Notes under the pieces: generated by a model | The model's input: the letters and a program-made list of their open reading frames with translations, nothing else | Database searches by the model: none | What the model was told of the DNA's origin: nothing | Program-made: the position numbers and the translations under genes | Shown here: positions 18,331-26,094 of the stretch, piece by piece | How the letters are laid out: the number at the start of each line of letters is the position of its first letter | Position numbering within the stretch: position 1 is the first letter of the stretch | Assembly (NCBI GenBank): GCA_025359125.1 | Contig: JANYHI010000079.1 | Location: 1-47,165, forward strand | Length of the DNA: 47,165 nucleotides | Direction of reading: 5' to 3' | DNA from: Cytophagales bacterium | GTDB taxonomy: Bacteria; Bacteroidota; Bacteroidia; Cytophagales; Cyclobacteriaceae

Positions 18331-18418
18331 GCGTGAGGGATAGAAAGCGAAAAGCCCACAGTGGCGCGCCTCGCGCCACGAGGACTCGTAGCGAAAAGCC
18401 CGACCCGAAGGGGCACGC
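18331..18418. ncRNA. structured RNA-like element, flavo-1-like (tentative)
   Basis: An 88-base GC-rich segment between two convergent genes, in otherwise AT-rich DNA. Outer arms GCGTG (18331-18335) and CACGC (18414-18418) can pair. Inside are two related halves, 18335-18357 and 18380-18401, each ending AGCGAAAAGCCC, flanking a perfect 8-bp hairpin (GTGGCGCG, loop CCT, CGCGCCAC; 18361-18379). A small hairpin CCC-GAA-GGG follows the second half. From memory, GCGTGAGGGAT-type elements with repeated AGCGxAxAGCCC recur in Bacteroidetes intergenic regions and may be the flavo-1 RNA class; this was not checked. Strand is unknown. It may simply serve as a bidirectional terminator. Confidence 0.5.
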
Positions 18419-18439
18419 TCAATTGAGTTTAATATAATT

Positions 18440-19159
18440 CTAGAGTAGAACTGGAATTACGCAGCTTTCTTTCACAAAAGCGTCTTTATCTTTCCATTGG
18501 ATCTTTAGCCAAACATCTTTCTTTCCTTCTACTTCTACTCTGTGTCCTTCGTTAATAATAGCGATAACGGAAGAACCCGAAGATGGCCCACTCATTAAAT
18601 AAGTAGAAGATTGAGTGATAATTGCCAAGCTGGGCTTGCTACTCCAATTTGTAACGGCCATTAACAGGCAACAAAAAAGGAATAACAATATACCAGAAAG
18701 AAGCAGGCTAAATTTTTTACGCTTTTGATAGATCATTACAGCGAACAAAAGTAAAACGAGGGTACTTAATACCAACATAATCTGGTCTGCGTTCTTTTGA
18801 ATTAAAAGAAGAGCTTGAGAGGTATTAGAAGATTGATATCCTTCCAATCTATTTTTTGTAGCAATGTCTTCCATTTTAGTAACTGCCTGATAATCATCTG
18901 TTGCCTTATGGTAAAGATTGAGATAATACAAACACAAGGCCGGGTGGTTTAGTCCATCTTGTATGTACGCCATCTTTAGTAGCATTGCTGGCGAGTAGTT
19001 TCCTTCCTTTAAAGTAGAATGGTATAATGCGTATGATTGTGTAAACTGCTTTGCCTTGAAAAGCGAGTCGGCTCGATTGACCTGATTATTAGCAGTCTGC
19101 GACCAGCTAGTAAAAGGAATTAAAATAACTATGAGAATTTTTAAAATCTTGGTTTGCAT
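18440..19159 (-). CDS. BatE-like membrane protein with TPR and SH3 domains
   Basis: A 239-residue protein. A signal peptide ends at TSWSQ, then TPR-like helices (about 28-95: NRADSLFKAKQFTQSYALYH, AMLLKMAYIQDGLNHPALCLYYL). Two adjacent membrane helices (about 128-146 and 151-171) follow, then an exported SH3-like beta domain (about 178-235: TYLMSGPSSGSSVIAIINEGHRVEVEG). This order matches BatE proteins of the Bacteroidetes bat cluster, but no other bat genes are near, so a BatE-like solitary paralogue is as likely. The ATG at 19159 lies about 70 bp before the tRNA on the opposite strand. Confidence 0.65.
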   Translation of the reverse strand: MQTKILKILIVILIPFTSWSQTANNQVNRADSLFKAKQFTQSYALYHSTLKEGNYSPAMLLKMAYIQDGLNHPALCLYYLNLYHKATDDYQAVTKMEDIATKNRLEGYQSSNTSQALLLIQKNADQIMLVLSTLVLLLFAVMIYQKRKKFSLLLSGILLFLFCCLLMAVTNWSSKPSLAIITQSSTYLMSGPSSGSSVIAIINEGHRVEVEGKKDVWLKIQWKDKDAFVKESCVIPVLL

Positions 19160-19230
19160 TATTTTCTTATTCGATTACCTTTGCGTCCTCAATTACGGAA
19201 ATGCCTTTTAAATCGGCAAATTCGTGGATC

Positions 19231-19303
19231 GATCTCGTAGCTCAGCTGGTAGAGCATTACACTTTTAATGTAAGGGTCCTGGGTTCGAATCCCAGCGGGG
19301 TCA
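19231..19303 (+). tRNA. tRNA-Lys (anticodon TTT)
   Basis: A full cloverleaf of 73 bases: acceptor GATCTCG/CGGGGTC with two G-T wobbles, D arm GCTC-AGCTGGTA-GAGC, anticodon stem TTACA/TGTAA with loop CTTTTAA giving anticodon TTT, variable loop GGGTC, T arm CTGGG-TTCGAAT-CCCAG and discriminator A. The CCA end is not encoded. The gene is directly followed by a terminator and an integrase, marking it as the probable insertion site of the island. Confidence 0.97.
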
Positions 19304-19325
19304 CAGAAGTTTAAGTAAACAATAG

Positions 19326-19362
19326 CAAAACCTCCCAAACGAAATTTTTAGGGGGTTTTTTG
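19326..19362 (+). terminator. rho-independent terminator after tRNA-Lys
   Basis: Arms AAAACCTCCC (19327-19336) and GGGGGTTTTT (19351-19360) pair with one wobble and run into a T-stretch. The hairpin ends the tRNA transcript 58 bp after the tRNA. Confidence 0.82.
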
Positions 19363-19404
19363 TTTTTAAGACCTACCAAATTATTCATCTAAAGCCAACG
19401 GTGA

Positions 19405-19450
19405 GGTGCGTAGTTAGGTGCGTCAAAAATGAGCAAAAAAATGACGCACC
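19405..19450. repeat. short direct and inverted repeats beside the integrase (arm-site candidates)
   Basis: AGGTGCGT occurs twice in direct orientation (19404-19411 and 19416-19423). The second copy forms a perfect 9-bp inverted repeat, GGTGCGTCA (19417-19425) with TGACGCACC (19442-19450). They lie between the tRNA and the integrase gene, where integrase arm-type or excisionase sites are expected. The right arm, extended to 12 bases (TGACGCACCGAA), recurs at 38136. Confidence 0.4.
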
Positions 19451-19480
19451 GAATTAGATACAAAACCTGACTATCAATAG

Positions 19481-19495
19481 GTTCAATTATTGAAC
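19481..19495. promoter_or_regulatory. 15-bp perfect palindrome upstream of the integrase
   Basis: GTTCAAT-T-ATTGAAC, 58 bp before the integrase ATG. It is a candidate operator or recombinase core site; no further evidence is visible. Confidence 0.35.
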
Positions 19496-19552
19496 ATCTT
19501 GATTTGAATTAGTGGCAAACCTGATTTTTACAACTTAAACAGGTGAGTCAAA

Positions 19553-20791
19553 ATGAAAAAAACCTTCAACCAGATTTTCTTCCTTAAGAAGTCTAACGGC
19601 CAGTCGGATCAATCAACAGTTTATCTTCGTCTCACCATTGATGGAGTGCGCACAGAAATTTCGACACAACGGGCTTGCGATCCTCAACTGTGGGTACCTA
19701 CGCTCGGAAGGCTTCGAGGCAAAACAGAGGAAGTAAAATCCTTTAATAGTTACCTCGAAGCCGTTCAATTTAGGATTTATGAAATCCACAAAGACATAAT
19801 TGTAAGTGGTCTCGAAGTATTAGGCGAATTGATCAAGCTCCGTTTCCTGGGCGCAACTGATCGTCCAAGAATGTTGGTTGAAATTTACGGGCAACACAAC
19901 TTACAGTTTGCAGAACTGGTTGGCAAAGAATTTTCAAAGGGAACACTCAAAAGATTTGAAGTTTGCAAAACTTCCATAAAGAATTTCCTTCAGTGGAAAT
20001 TTAAAGCAAGTGATGTCGATATAAAGAAACTGGGATTCGAGTTTATAAATGATTATGAATTCTATCTTAAATCAGTGCAAGGCTGTTCTCATAACACGAC
20101 AATGGGCTACATAAAGAAGCTCAAGAAAATTGTAAGACAATGCGTTGCGAAAAACTGGTTGGACAAAGACCCGTTCTTGTCTTACAAGATTACCCTAAAA
20201 GATACCCATCGCACTTACCTCTTAGAAGAAGAGCTTCTCATACTGTCAGAAAAAAATATCTCTATTGAAAGGCTTAGGGTTGTCCGCGATATTTTCTTAT
20301 TCAGTTGTTACACTGGCTTAGCGTACAGCGATGTTGAAAAGCTCACCTCTTCAGATATTTCCACAGGCATAGATGGCAAGAAATGGATATTCACAACCCG
20401 CACAAAAACAGATACCCTTACAAGAGTTCCTTTGCTGCCCCCTGCACTCACCATTCTTGATACGTATTCAAAGTCGCCAGCAACCGTAAATTCTGGTAAG
20501 CTTTTGCCAATACTCACAAACCAACGGATGAACAGCTACCTAAAAGAGTTGGCCGATATTTGTGGGTTCACAAAAGAGCTTACCTTCCATTGCGCCCGTC
20601 ACACATTTGCAACCACGGTAACCCTGACCAACGGTGTACCTATTGAAACAGTGAGCAGCATGCTTGGCCACCGCAGTTTGAGGACCACACAGCACTATGC
20701 AAAGATCATTGATAAAAAGGTAAGCAAAGACATGGATTTCCTCCACGCAAAATTTACCAGTCCTATCCAAAAATCAGATACAGGCACATAA
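19553..20791 (+). CDS. site-specific tyrosine recombinase (island integrase, Bacteroidetes type)
   Basis: Integrase of 412 residues. It has an N-terminal arm-binding domain (about 5-85: [21 protein letters not shown]), a SAM-like core-binding domain (about 105-205) and a catalytic domain. The catalytic HxxR box is HCAR (His346, Arg349), the third His is His373 in MLGHRSL, and the nucleophile is Tyr382 (QHYAKI). The first catalytic Arg, normally in TGLRxxD, is replaced: here TGLAYSD with Ala257, a substitution common in Bacteroidetes recombinases such as IntDOT relatives, which keep activity. It is the first island gene, reading away from tRNA-Lys. Confidence 0.93.
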   Translation: MKKTFNQIFFLKKSNGQSDQSTVYLRLTIDGVRTEISTQRACDPQLWVPTLGRLRGKTEEVKSFNSYLEAVQFRIYEIHKDIIVSGLEVLGELIKLRFLGATDRPRMLVEIYGQHNLQFAELVGKEFSKGTLKRFEVCKTSIKNFLQWKFKASDVDIKKLGFEFINDYEFYLKSVQGCSHNTTMGYIKKLKKIVRQCVAKNWLDKDPFLSYKITLKDTHRTYLLEEELLILSEKNISIERLRVVRDIFLFSCYTGLAYSDVEKLTSSDISTGIDGKKWIFTTRTKTDTLTRVPLLPPALTILDTYSKSPATVNSGKLLPILTNQRMNSYLKELADICGFTKELTFHCARHTFATTVTLTNGVPIETVSSMLGHRSLRTTQHYAKIIDKKVSKDMDFLHAKFTSPIQKSDTGT

Positions 20792-20906
20792 ATAATTCAC
20801 TCAAAGTAAACGCCTTGTTATCAAGAATATAGCCAAATGGTTTGCAACTATTAATCCTATAATTTGGATAGGATTAGTCGTTTTTAGTAACTTTCAAACG
20901 ATTGCA

Positions 20907-21948
20907 TTGAAAAGTATTGAGAACGAGAGCCGTTTCGAACTTTTTATTCAACACCATCAAGCCCATATTATCCGTTTGGCCAATAAAGTGGCGATGGCCA
21001 TTGACAAGGATGAATCACTCAACTTAAAAAATATCACTACAACGCACTCACGGCTCAACCTATGCAAAGTAGTGTTGCAAGCATTCGAAGATTTGCTGAA
21101 CTATATCGAAGCCCACTTCACTAAATACTTTGATCAAGACCAGAAGATACCGGATACTTATGCACACATTTCCATCAAAGAATTTCGTGAGAAGCTCGAA
21201 GACATCCGCAAGGTTTTTATTGAGAAAGGGGTTGAGAAAAAATTTATGGATATAGTGCTTTTCCCTATGAATCAGTTTGGGAACGTCCCAGAAAAACAAA
21301 GTATTACCTTTCGCAGGCTCATTTACATGAAGTATCTTTTAAAAGAGCTTTCTACACTCAATAGCAAACCTGATTTTTCGGAGGCACTCTTTGAGCATCT
21401 GTTTTATCTGAACTTCAACAGCTATCACTTTTTGTTGTTTGCCACCGCCAAAATCCGAAGCGAAGTTGAAACACTACCATCCATGACAGCTCAGCTTGAG
21501 CACCTTTCGCTCACGCTCAAGAAATTGAACCAAGCACAGGTGAAGCCTTCTTTCGGATTAAAGCCATTACGTGAGTCACTGAAAAACCTCTTATCAAATT
21601 GGCTGGAGGAGGAAATACACTTCATCGAAAAGAAAAGGCAGCTTACATTAATGATCCCCCCTTGGAGGGGTCAAGGTAGAAAACGTAAATGATTTCAAAG
21701 TAAAGACTATCCTGTCAGTCCCGCAGCTTGCTTATTCTGTCCGTTTGTTAAAAGACACAGGCATCATTACCAACGAGAACAGATCAGAGCTTATCCGTTT
21801 CTTTTCTAAAAACTTTTCCTCTCATCAAGTTGAAAATATTTCAACCGAGAGTTTCAAAGGCGACTACTTTAAGTTTGGGAGAGCGGCCGTAACGCACGTG
21901 CAAGGAATACTGAACAAATTGCTTTTGCAAAGCAAAAAAGATGAGTGA
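20907..21948 (+). pseudogene. RteC-like excision-regulator gene split by a one-base frameshift
   Basis: Two adjacent frames together make one RteC-like protein. The first (20907-21692, TTG start) has the helical N-terminus and the family-like LFEHLFYLNFNSYHFLLF; it ends in a non-homologous tail, IPPWRGQGRKRK. The second frame (open from 21661 to 21948) supplies the C-terminal domain NDFKVKTILSVPQLAYSVRL, TGIITNENRSELIRFF and the end. Removing one C from the C6 run at 21656-21661 joins them into a 346-residue protein. RteC proteins regulate excision of Bacteroides conjugative elements. The break may be a real mutation, a phase-variable tract, a programmed or slippage event, or a sequencing error. 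Confidence 0.65.
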
Positions 21949-22176
21949 TCAATCTTTGAAATACTCTCCCAACCCGTAGGAGTTGAGAAGGCTTATAAGT
22001 TCGGTTATAGTATGGTAAGTGAATTTCTTTTCCTTTATCAACCAGTCAGCTTCATGCGCAAGGGCTTCAGCCAAGGTGCTAAAACCTGCCCGTAAAAAAT
22101 CCAGTTGAAAGTTTTCACTCACCTTAAAATCATCAATGGGCTGATGCAGAATAGGATGGGCAAACTCGGTGTCCAT
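21949..22176 (-). CDS. small RpoA-C-terminal-domain-like protein
   Basis: A 75-residue protein convergent with, and abutting, the RteC-like gene. Its C-terminal 48 residues (FSTLAEALAHEADWLIKEKK to LLNSYGLGEYF) have the spacing of the helix-hairpin-helix-like alpha-CTD of RNA polymerase. A short acidic lead precedes it. Similar small ORFs accompany Bacteroidetes integrative elements. No function is known; DNA or polymerase contact is an inference from the fold. Confidence 0.55.
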   Translation of the reverse strand: MDTEFAHPILHQPIDDFKVSENFQLDFLRAGFSTLAEALAHEADWLIKEKKFTYHTITELISLLNSYGLGEYFKD

Positions 22177-22321
22177 GGTTTTCTATTGTATCGAAATATA
22201 ATGGAAAACCAGCCAAAAGGTTTAGCGATTCTTGACAAGCGGAAAGTGCCCTTCAAGGAATGGGTCTTTTGCTATAAAAAAATTGAAATTTTTTCTTGTT
22301 GATTAACAATTACTTAGGAAG

Positions 22322-22359
22322 GAAACAGGGGGTCCCAGGGACCCCTTGGGACTGTTTTC
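22322..22359. promoter_or_regulatory. long GC-rich hairpin upstream of the HTH gene
   Basis: An inner perfect 8-bp dyad, GGGGTCCC (22329-22336) / GGGACCCC (22338-22345), is enclosed by GAAACAG (22322-22328) and CTGTTTT (22352-22358). It stands 50 bp before the excisionase-like gene in AT-rich DNA and ends with a T-run. It may be a terminator, attenuator or operator. Confidence 0.45.
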
Positions 22360-22409
22360 ATTAAGTCTATTCAAATTCCTTTGAGCCATAACAAAACCAG
22401 ATAAAAGTT

Positions 22410-22727
22410 ATGGGAATAGACATTGTCACAAAAGAAGACCTGCAACACTTCCGATCAGAGTTGCTCAACGATCTCAAGCAAACACTTTCAAAGCACCTTC
22501 CAGAGAAACCCAAGCAATGGCTCAAGAGCCCAGAGGTAAGAAGGATGTTGAAGATTTCTCCCGGCACACTTCAAAACCTCCGCGTCAACGGCACGCTTCG
22601 CTTCACAAAAATTGGGGGCATCATTTACTACAGCTACGAAGACATCGAGTTGCTTTTAGAAGGAACAAATCAATCTAGTTTGAAGTCTAACCAAACTCCT
22701 TCTCCTTTGGTGAAGGGTCGGGGATGA
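22410..22727 (+). CDS. excisionase-like helix-turn-helix protein (HTH_17 family)
   Basis: A 105-residue DNA-binding protein. Residues about 38-85 form a MerR/Xis-type winged HTH: WLKSPEVRRMLKISPGTLQN, LRVNGTLRFTKIGGIIYYSY, EDIELLLEG. The N-terminal 35 residues form a probable coiled coil. The tail SNQTPSPLVKGRG is read from a short palindromic repeat (22698-22716), so the native C-terminus was probably a little shorter. It stands 4 bp before the replication-protein gene. In Bacteroidetes elements this gene usually controls excision or the following replication genes. Confidence 0.85.
   Translation: MGIDIVTKEDLQHFRSELLNDLKQTLSKHLPEKPKQWLKSPEVRRMLKISPGTLQNLRVNGTLRFTKIGGIIYYSYEDIELLLEGTNQSSLKSNQTPSPLVKGRG
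22698..22716. repeat. short imperfect palindrome read into the HTH gene
   Basis: CCTTCTCC-TTT-GGTGAAGG with one mismatch, giving the tail PSPLVKGRG. Related C/G-rich sequences occur at 21654-21676 (in the RteC-like gene) and about 23535-23575 (N-terminus of the DnaC-like gene). Confidence 0.5.
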
Positions 22728-22731
22728 GGCC

Positions 22732-23532
22732 ATGAACTACATCCGCCACCTCTCAGGTTTCTTCGCCCGCGTGGCGGGCGAAGACCGTCTCAACCCTACT
22801 CATATCAGTTTGTACATGGGGCTTTTTCAATATTGGAACCTCAATCGCTTCGTAAATCCAATATCAATTTCAAGAAGTGATATGATGGGTGTTAGCAAAA
22901 TCTGTTCCAAAGCCACCTATCACAAAGTGATGAAAGATTTGCATGAATTGGGATTTATAAAATACGAACCATCGTACAATCCTTTCCGTGGAAGTGCAGT
23001 CACTTTGATCAATTTGGAAGAAGAGGAAGTTCAAAAAAAGAACAGGAAGCATACCAAAAATCAAACAAGCAGTGAACCAGCAGTGGGCAGCTACCATACC
23101 AAAAAACAGGAAAGCACTGTACTCCTGAACGAGCCTTATATAAACAATACAAACATTATAAACAGTAAACATTGTAAACAGCACAAGCAAAATGAAACTG
23201 ATGATACAAGTTCAAATTTTGATCGATCAAATGCAGAAGAGAAAAAGAAAAGCTCCGCTAAAAGAAAAAGAGAAGGTGCTGTGCCAGTGCCAAAATCATT
23301 CAAAGAAGTCAAAGCCTTCTTTGAAGATCAAAAGTCAACGGCCATTGAAGCAGAAAAATTCTACAACTACTTCCAAAGCAACGGATGGAAAATAGGCGGC
23401 CGTGCTCCAATGAAAGATTGGCAAGCTGCCGCTCGCAATTGGATGTTTAATGTCAGCAAATTCAATCCTGAGAAAACGAGGCGCAACACCTTGCAAGTAT
23501 CAACTACCAAAGACTATAGTGAGCCACTCTAG
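22732..23532 (+). CDS. replication-initiator-like protein with N-terminal winged helix
   Basis: A 266-residue protein. Residues about 1-95 look like a winged-helix domain (NPTHISLYMGLFQYWNLNRF, SKATYHKVMKDLHELGFIKY). A low-complexity, Asn/Lys/Thr-rich linker (about 98-180) follows. The C-terminal 65 residues (SFKEVKAFFEDQ, FYNYFQSNGWKIGG, MKDWQAAARNWM) match the C-terminal motif of phage and plasmid replication proteins that recruit the helicase loader. The DnaC-like ATPase gene overlaps its end, supporting a role in replication of the excised island. Start: ATG at 22732, 4 bp after the HTH gene. Confidence 0.75.
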   Translation: MNYIRHLSGFFARVAGEDRLNPTHISLYMGLFQYWNLNRFVNPISISRSDMMGVSKICSKATYHKVMKDLHELGFIKYEPSYNPFRGSAVTLINLEEEEVQKKNRKHTKNQTSSEPAVGSYHTKKQESTVLLNEPYINNTNIINSKHCKQHKQNETDDTSSNFDRSNAEEKKKSSAKRKREGAVPVPKSFKEVKAFFEDQKSTAIEAEKFYNYFQSNGWKIGGRAPMKDWQAAARNWMFNVSKFNPEKTRRNTLQVSTTKDYSEPL

Positions 23533-24172
23533 CACTCACCCAACACTCGAAGGTGGCATCAAGGGCGAAGGCTTTCGATGGTGCTTATCATTTCTGGAGA
23601 AGAGAGGTAAAGAACTTTATGGTGATAAGTTCAGAATTCATGCGGAGGATTATGAGATCATTTTTAAACTGATTGTTTATTTCTTGAACGATAAAGAGAA
23701 TGCAGAGAAACTAGATTTGGATTTACAAAAAGGAATTCTACTCTTAGGCCCAATAGGCAGTGGCAAAACTTCTTTGATGAACCTAATGCGCTTCGTTCCT
23801 CCACCGGAGCGAAACCACATCATCAAATCTAGTAGGGATGTAAGCTTTGAATTTATCCAAGAGGGTTTTGAAGTTATCTGGCGTTACAGTAAGTTTTCTT
23901 TCAACAACAGCCATCCGAAAATCTATTGCTTCGATGATTTGGGTGCAGAGCAAAGCTTGAAGTATTATGGCAATGAATGCAATGTGATGGCGGAAATTCT
24001 TTTGAGTCGATACGATCTTTTCATATCGCAACACATGATAACACACATTACAACAAATCTATCTGCTACGGAGTTAGAAAATGCTTACGGTAATAGAGTG
24101 AGGTCCCGCTTGCGAGAAATGTTCAACTTGATTTTCTTTAATAGCGCTACTACCTTTGATAAGCGAACATAG
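23450..24172 (+). CDS. DnaC/IstB-like ATPase (helicase loader)
   Basis: AAA+ protein of up to 240 residues. Walker A is GPIGSGKTS (from Gly100 counted from ATG 23450), Walker B is YCFDDLGAEQ, and NRVRSRLREMFN carries the arginine-finger/sensor helix. The start is uncertain: ATG 23450 overlaps the previous gene by 83 bp, while GTG 23519 overlaps by 14 bp. The N-terminal HPTLEGGIKGEG looks like translated repeat DNA. Loaders of this type deposit the replicative helicase at an origin; pairing with the upstream initiator-like protein suggests autonomous replication of the element after excision. Confidence 0.8.
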   Translation: MSANSILRKRGATPCKYQLPKTIVSHSSTHPTLEGGIKGEGFRWCLSFLEKRGKELYGDKFRIHAEDYEIIFKLIVYFLNDKENAEKLDLDLQKGILLLGPIGSGKTSLMNLMRFVPPPERNHIIKSSRDVSFEFIQEGFEVIWRYSKFSFNNSHPKIYCFDDLGAEQSLKYYGNECNVMAEILLSRYDLFISQHMITHITTNLSATELENAYGNRVRSRLREMFNLIFFNSATTFDKRT

Positions 24173-24179
24173 GAACCGA

Positions 24180-24740
24180 ATGACTCTCTATATCAAAAAT
24201 ATGGTATGCGATCGTTGCAAAACGGCAGTTTCTCAAGAATTGAGAAAACTGCAAATTGTCTTTCAAAAAATAGAGTTGGGCGAAGTGCTGATGAATGAGA
24301 TTCCACCGGATGATCAATTGAATGCGTTTAAAAAAGCAATAAAAGAGTTAGGTTTTGAATTGATAGACGACAAAAATTCGAGGGTAATTGAGAAAATCAA
24401 AAGCGAAATTATCAAGAAAATTCATGACAAAGGCCATAAAAGCAAAACCAACATTTCAACATTTTTAGTGGAGAAAATAGGAAAGGACTATTCATCATTA
24501 AGCTCACTTTTCTCAGAGGTGGAGGGCACCACAATTGAACAATATGTTATTCGGCAAAAGATCGAAAGGGTGAAAGAACTATTGGTCTATGATGAACTTT
24601 CGCTTAGTCAAATTGCCATTCAATTGCATTACAGTAGCGTTCAACACCTTTCTAAGCAATTCAAAAAAGTTACAGGATTAACACCTAGCCACTTTAAAAA
24701 TTTACGCCCTCACATCCGTAAACCGTTGGATAAGGTATAA
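24180..24740 (+). CDS. AraC-family regulator with N-terminal metal-binding-like domain
   Basis: A 186-residue transcription factor. ATG 24180 is preferred over the TTG at 24156, which lies inside the previous gene. The N-terminal part (about 1-65) has a ferredoxin-like pattern with a CxxC pair, Cys10 and Cys13 in MVCDRCKTAV, as in HMA domains, then LGFELIDDKNSRVIEKIKSE. The C-terminal AraC HTH pair (about 95-180) contains YSSLSSLFSEVEGTTIEQYV, LSLSQIAIQLHYSSVQHLSK and FKKVTGLTPSHFK. This architecture recurs at Bacteroidetes copper-resistance loci, so it likely senses Cu(I) and controls the genes downstream. Confidence 0.87.
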   Translation: MTLYIKNMVCDRCKTAVSQELRKLQIVFQKIELGEVLMNEIPPDDQLNAFKKAIKELGFELIDDKNSRVIEKIKSEIIKKIHDKGHKSKTNISTFLVEKIGKDYSSLSSLFSEVEGTTIEQYVIRQKIERVKELLVYDELSLSQIAIQLHYSSVQHLSKQFKKVTGLTPSHFKNLRPHIRKPLDKV

Positions 24741-24834
24741 ATCATTCCAATGATAATATAACTACTTTTTCTTGTAACCATCGTTAATTTGCTCGCTGTT
24801 AGATCGCATTCATTAAACTAAAATCTAAAATCAA

Positions 24835-25554
24835 ATGACTCGTGTATTTACTGTAGAAGGTATCACTTGTAATGGTTGTGTAGCCAAAGTAAAAAGTAAA
24901 TTACTCATGCACCCTGATGTGCTGGCTGCCGATGTAAAACTCGAAGGACAGAAAGCTGTTGTTACAATGCAAAAGCATGTAAGCGTGGCCGAACTTCAGG
25001 AAGCAATAGGTATCAATACAAAATACAAAATCAGTGCTGACGTTTCAGATCACAGCCATCATACCATGAAGGTGGATGAAACTAAATCTTGGCTTGCTAC
25101 TTACAAGCCATTGCTACTCATCGCAACCTTTATCGGAGGGATTTCATTCCTTACATCTAAAGGAAGCCTTCATATAGGCATGAATACTTTTATGGCCGGC
25201 TTCTTTCTGGTCTTTTCGTTTTTCAAATTACTAAACCTCAAGGGCTTTGCAGAAAGCTATGCTATGTATGATGTATTGGCGGTTAAAGTGCCAAGTTATA
25301 GCTACGTCTATCCGTTTATAGAATTGGCCTTGGGCATTGCGTTTCTTACAGGTTTCAACCCAATGTTAACCAATTGGGCAACTATAGTTGTCATGGGCTT
25401 TAGCAGTATTGGAGTAATCCGGAGTGTGTTGAATAAGAAAAAGATTCAATGCGCTTGCTTAGGGGCGGTTTTTAACCTGCCAATGAGTACGGTGACCATC
25501 ATAGAAGATCTGCTGATGGTGGCAATGGCAGCAACTATGCTGGCTATCTATTAA
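24835..25554 (+). CDS. HMA metal-binding domain fused to a MauE/DoxX-like membrane domain
   Basis: A 239-residue protein. The first 65 residues form an HMA domain with the copper-chaperone motif GITCNGCVAK (Cys12, Cys15). After a linker with HSHH come four to five membrane helices (about 93-235) of the MauE/DoxX-like type, including FAESYAMYDVLAVKVPSYSYVYPFIELALG and a CACLGAVFNLPMS segment whose two Cys are typical of MauE-like redox/metal proteins. It probably binds or moves copper at the inner membrane. It follows the AraC-type regulator after 94 bp. Confidence 0.83.
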   Translation: MTRVFTVEGITCNGCVAKVKSKLLMHPDVLAADVKLEGQKAVVTMQKHVSVAELQEAIGINTKYKISADVSDHSHHTMKVDETKSWLATYKPLLLIATFIGGISFLTSKGSLHIGMNTFMAGFFLVFSFFKLLNLKGFAESYAMYDVLAVKVPSYSYVYPFIELALGIAFLTGFNPMLTNWATIVVMGFSSIGVIRSVLNKKKIQCACLGAVFNLPMSTVTIIEDLLMVAMAATMLAIY

Positions 25555-25580
25555 ACTAAATTTATTATCTTTGATTCGCA

Positions 25581-26003
25581 ATGCTAAAAAAGCTTTTCAT
25601 AGTTTTCACATTTCTGATATCCTATTCAGGAGCGATTGCTCATAGCATTGTACCTCATCATCATCATAATTCTGAGAAGGAAGCAAAGCAGAAACACCAC
25701 CACCATGATCAAACTAGTCACTCTCACGGTGAAGACGACAGTTCGAAAAAAGGGCAAAGCCATGAAGGGGCAGCTTATTTTTTGACCCACGCAAGCAACA
25801 CAGATGTTGTGGTCAGTCACTTTTCCTTTGACAATCCGGTAAAAGGTAAGAAAATTCAATTCAGTGTTCCCTTTTCTGAACCTTTGGTTTCTTTCCGTTT
25901 GTCGGATCACAATATTTTTCATCCACCCTCAGATGAACGATTTTTATCCATTGCCGTTCTTTATTCTCATTCCCTTAGGGCGCCCCCACCTTTTGTAGTA
26001 TAA
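25581..26003 (+). CDS. His-rich secreted metal-binding protein
   Basis: A 140-residue exported protein. A signal peptide (hydrophobic 4-18, cleavage near AIAHS) precedes an extremely His-rich stretch (about 21-55: PHHHHNSE, KHHHHDQTSHSHGEDD), then a beta-rich domain and the C-terminal SHSLRAPPPFV. Small proteins with this ending often precede CusC-type genes in Bacteroidetes. It is probably a periplasmic copper or zinc buffer. It starts 26 bp after the HMA-MauE gene and precedes the TolC-like gene by 91 bp containing two hairpins. Confidence 0.8.
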   Translation: MLKKLFIVFTFLISYSGAIAHSIVPHHHHNSEKEAKQKHHHHDQTSHSHGEDDSSKKGQSHEGAAYFLTHASNTDVVVSHFSFDNPVKGKKIQFSVPFSEPLVSFRLSDHNIFHPPSDERFLSIAVLYSHSLRAPPPFVV

Positions 26004-26004
26004 A

Positions 26005-26068
26005 GAAACCTATTATCGGTTTCAAACTATGCCATTTTATTTGGCATAGCCAACAATTGCTTTTTTTT
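26005..26068 (+). terminator. two hairpins and a T-run between the His-rich and TolC-like genes
   Basis: Stems 26005-26010/26018-26023 (GAAACC/GGTTTC) and 26027-26033/26043-26049 (CTATGCC/GGCATAG) are followed by eight Ts at 26061-26068. The layout fits a partial terminator or attenuator within the copper operon; the T-run is 11 bases from the stem, so termination may be weak. Confidence 0.4.
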
Positions 26069-26094
26069 CAATCCTTACAAAAACCTCTCAGACT

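Noticed and set aside
21656-21661. Programmed frameshifting as the preferred explanation of the RteC-like gene
   Set aside because: No stimulatory pseudoknot or known shift signal; single-base slippage or sequencing error is simpler, though not excluded.
22105-22302. 65-residue frame overlapping the RpoA-CTD-like gene on the other strand
   Set aside because: Shadow frame; the minus-strand product has a recognisable fold.
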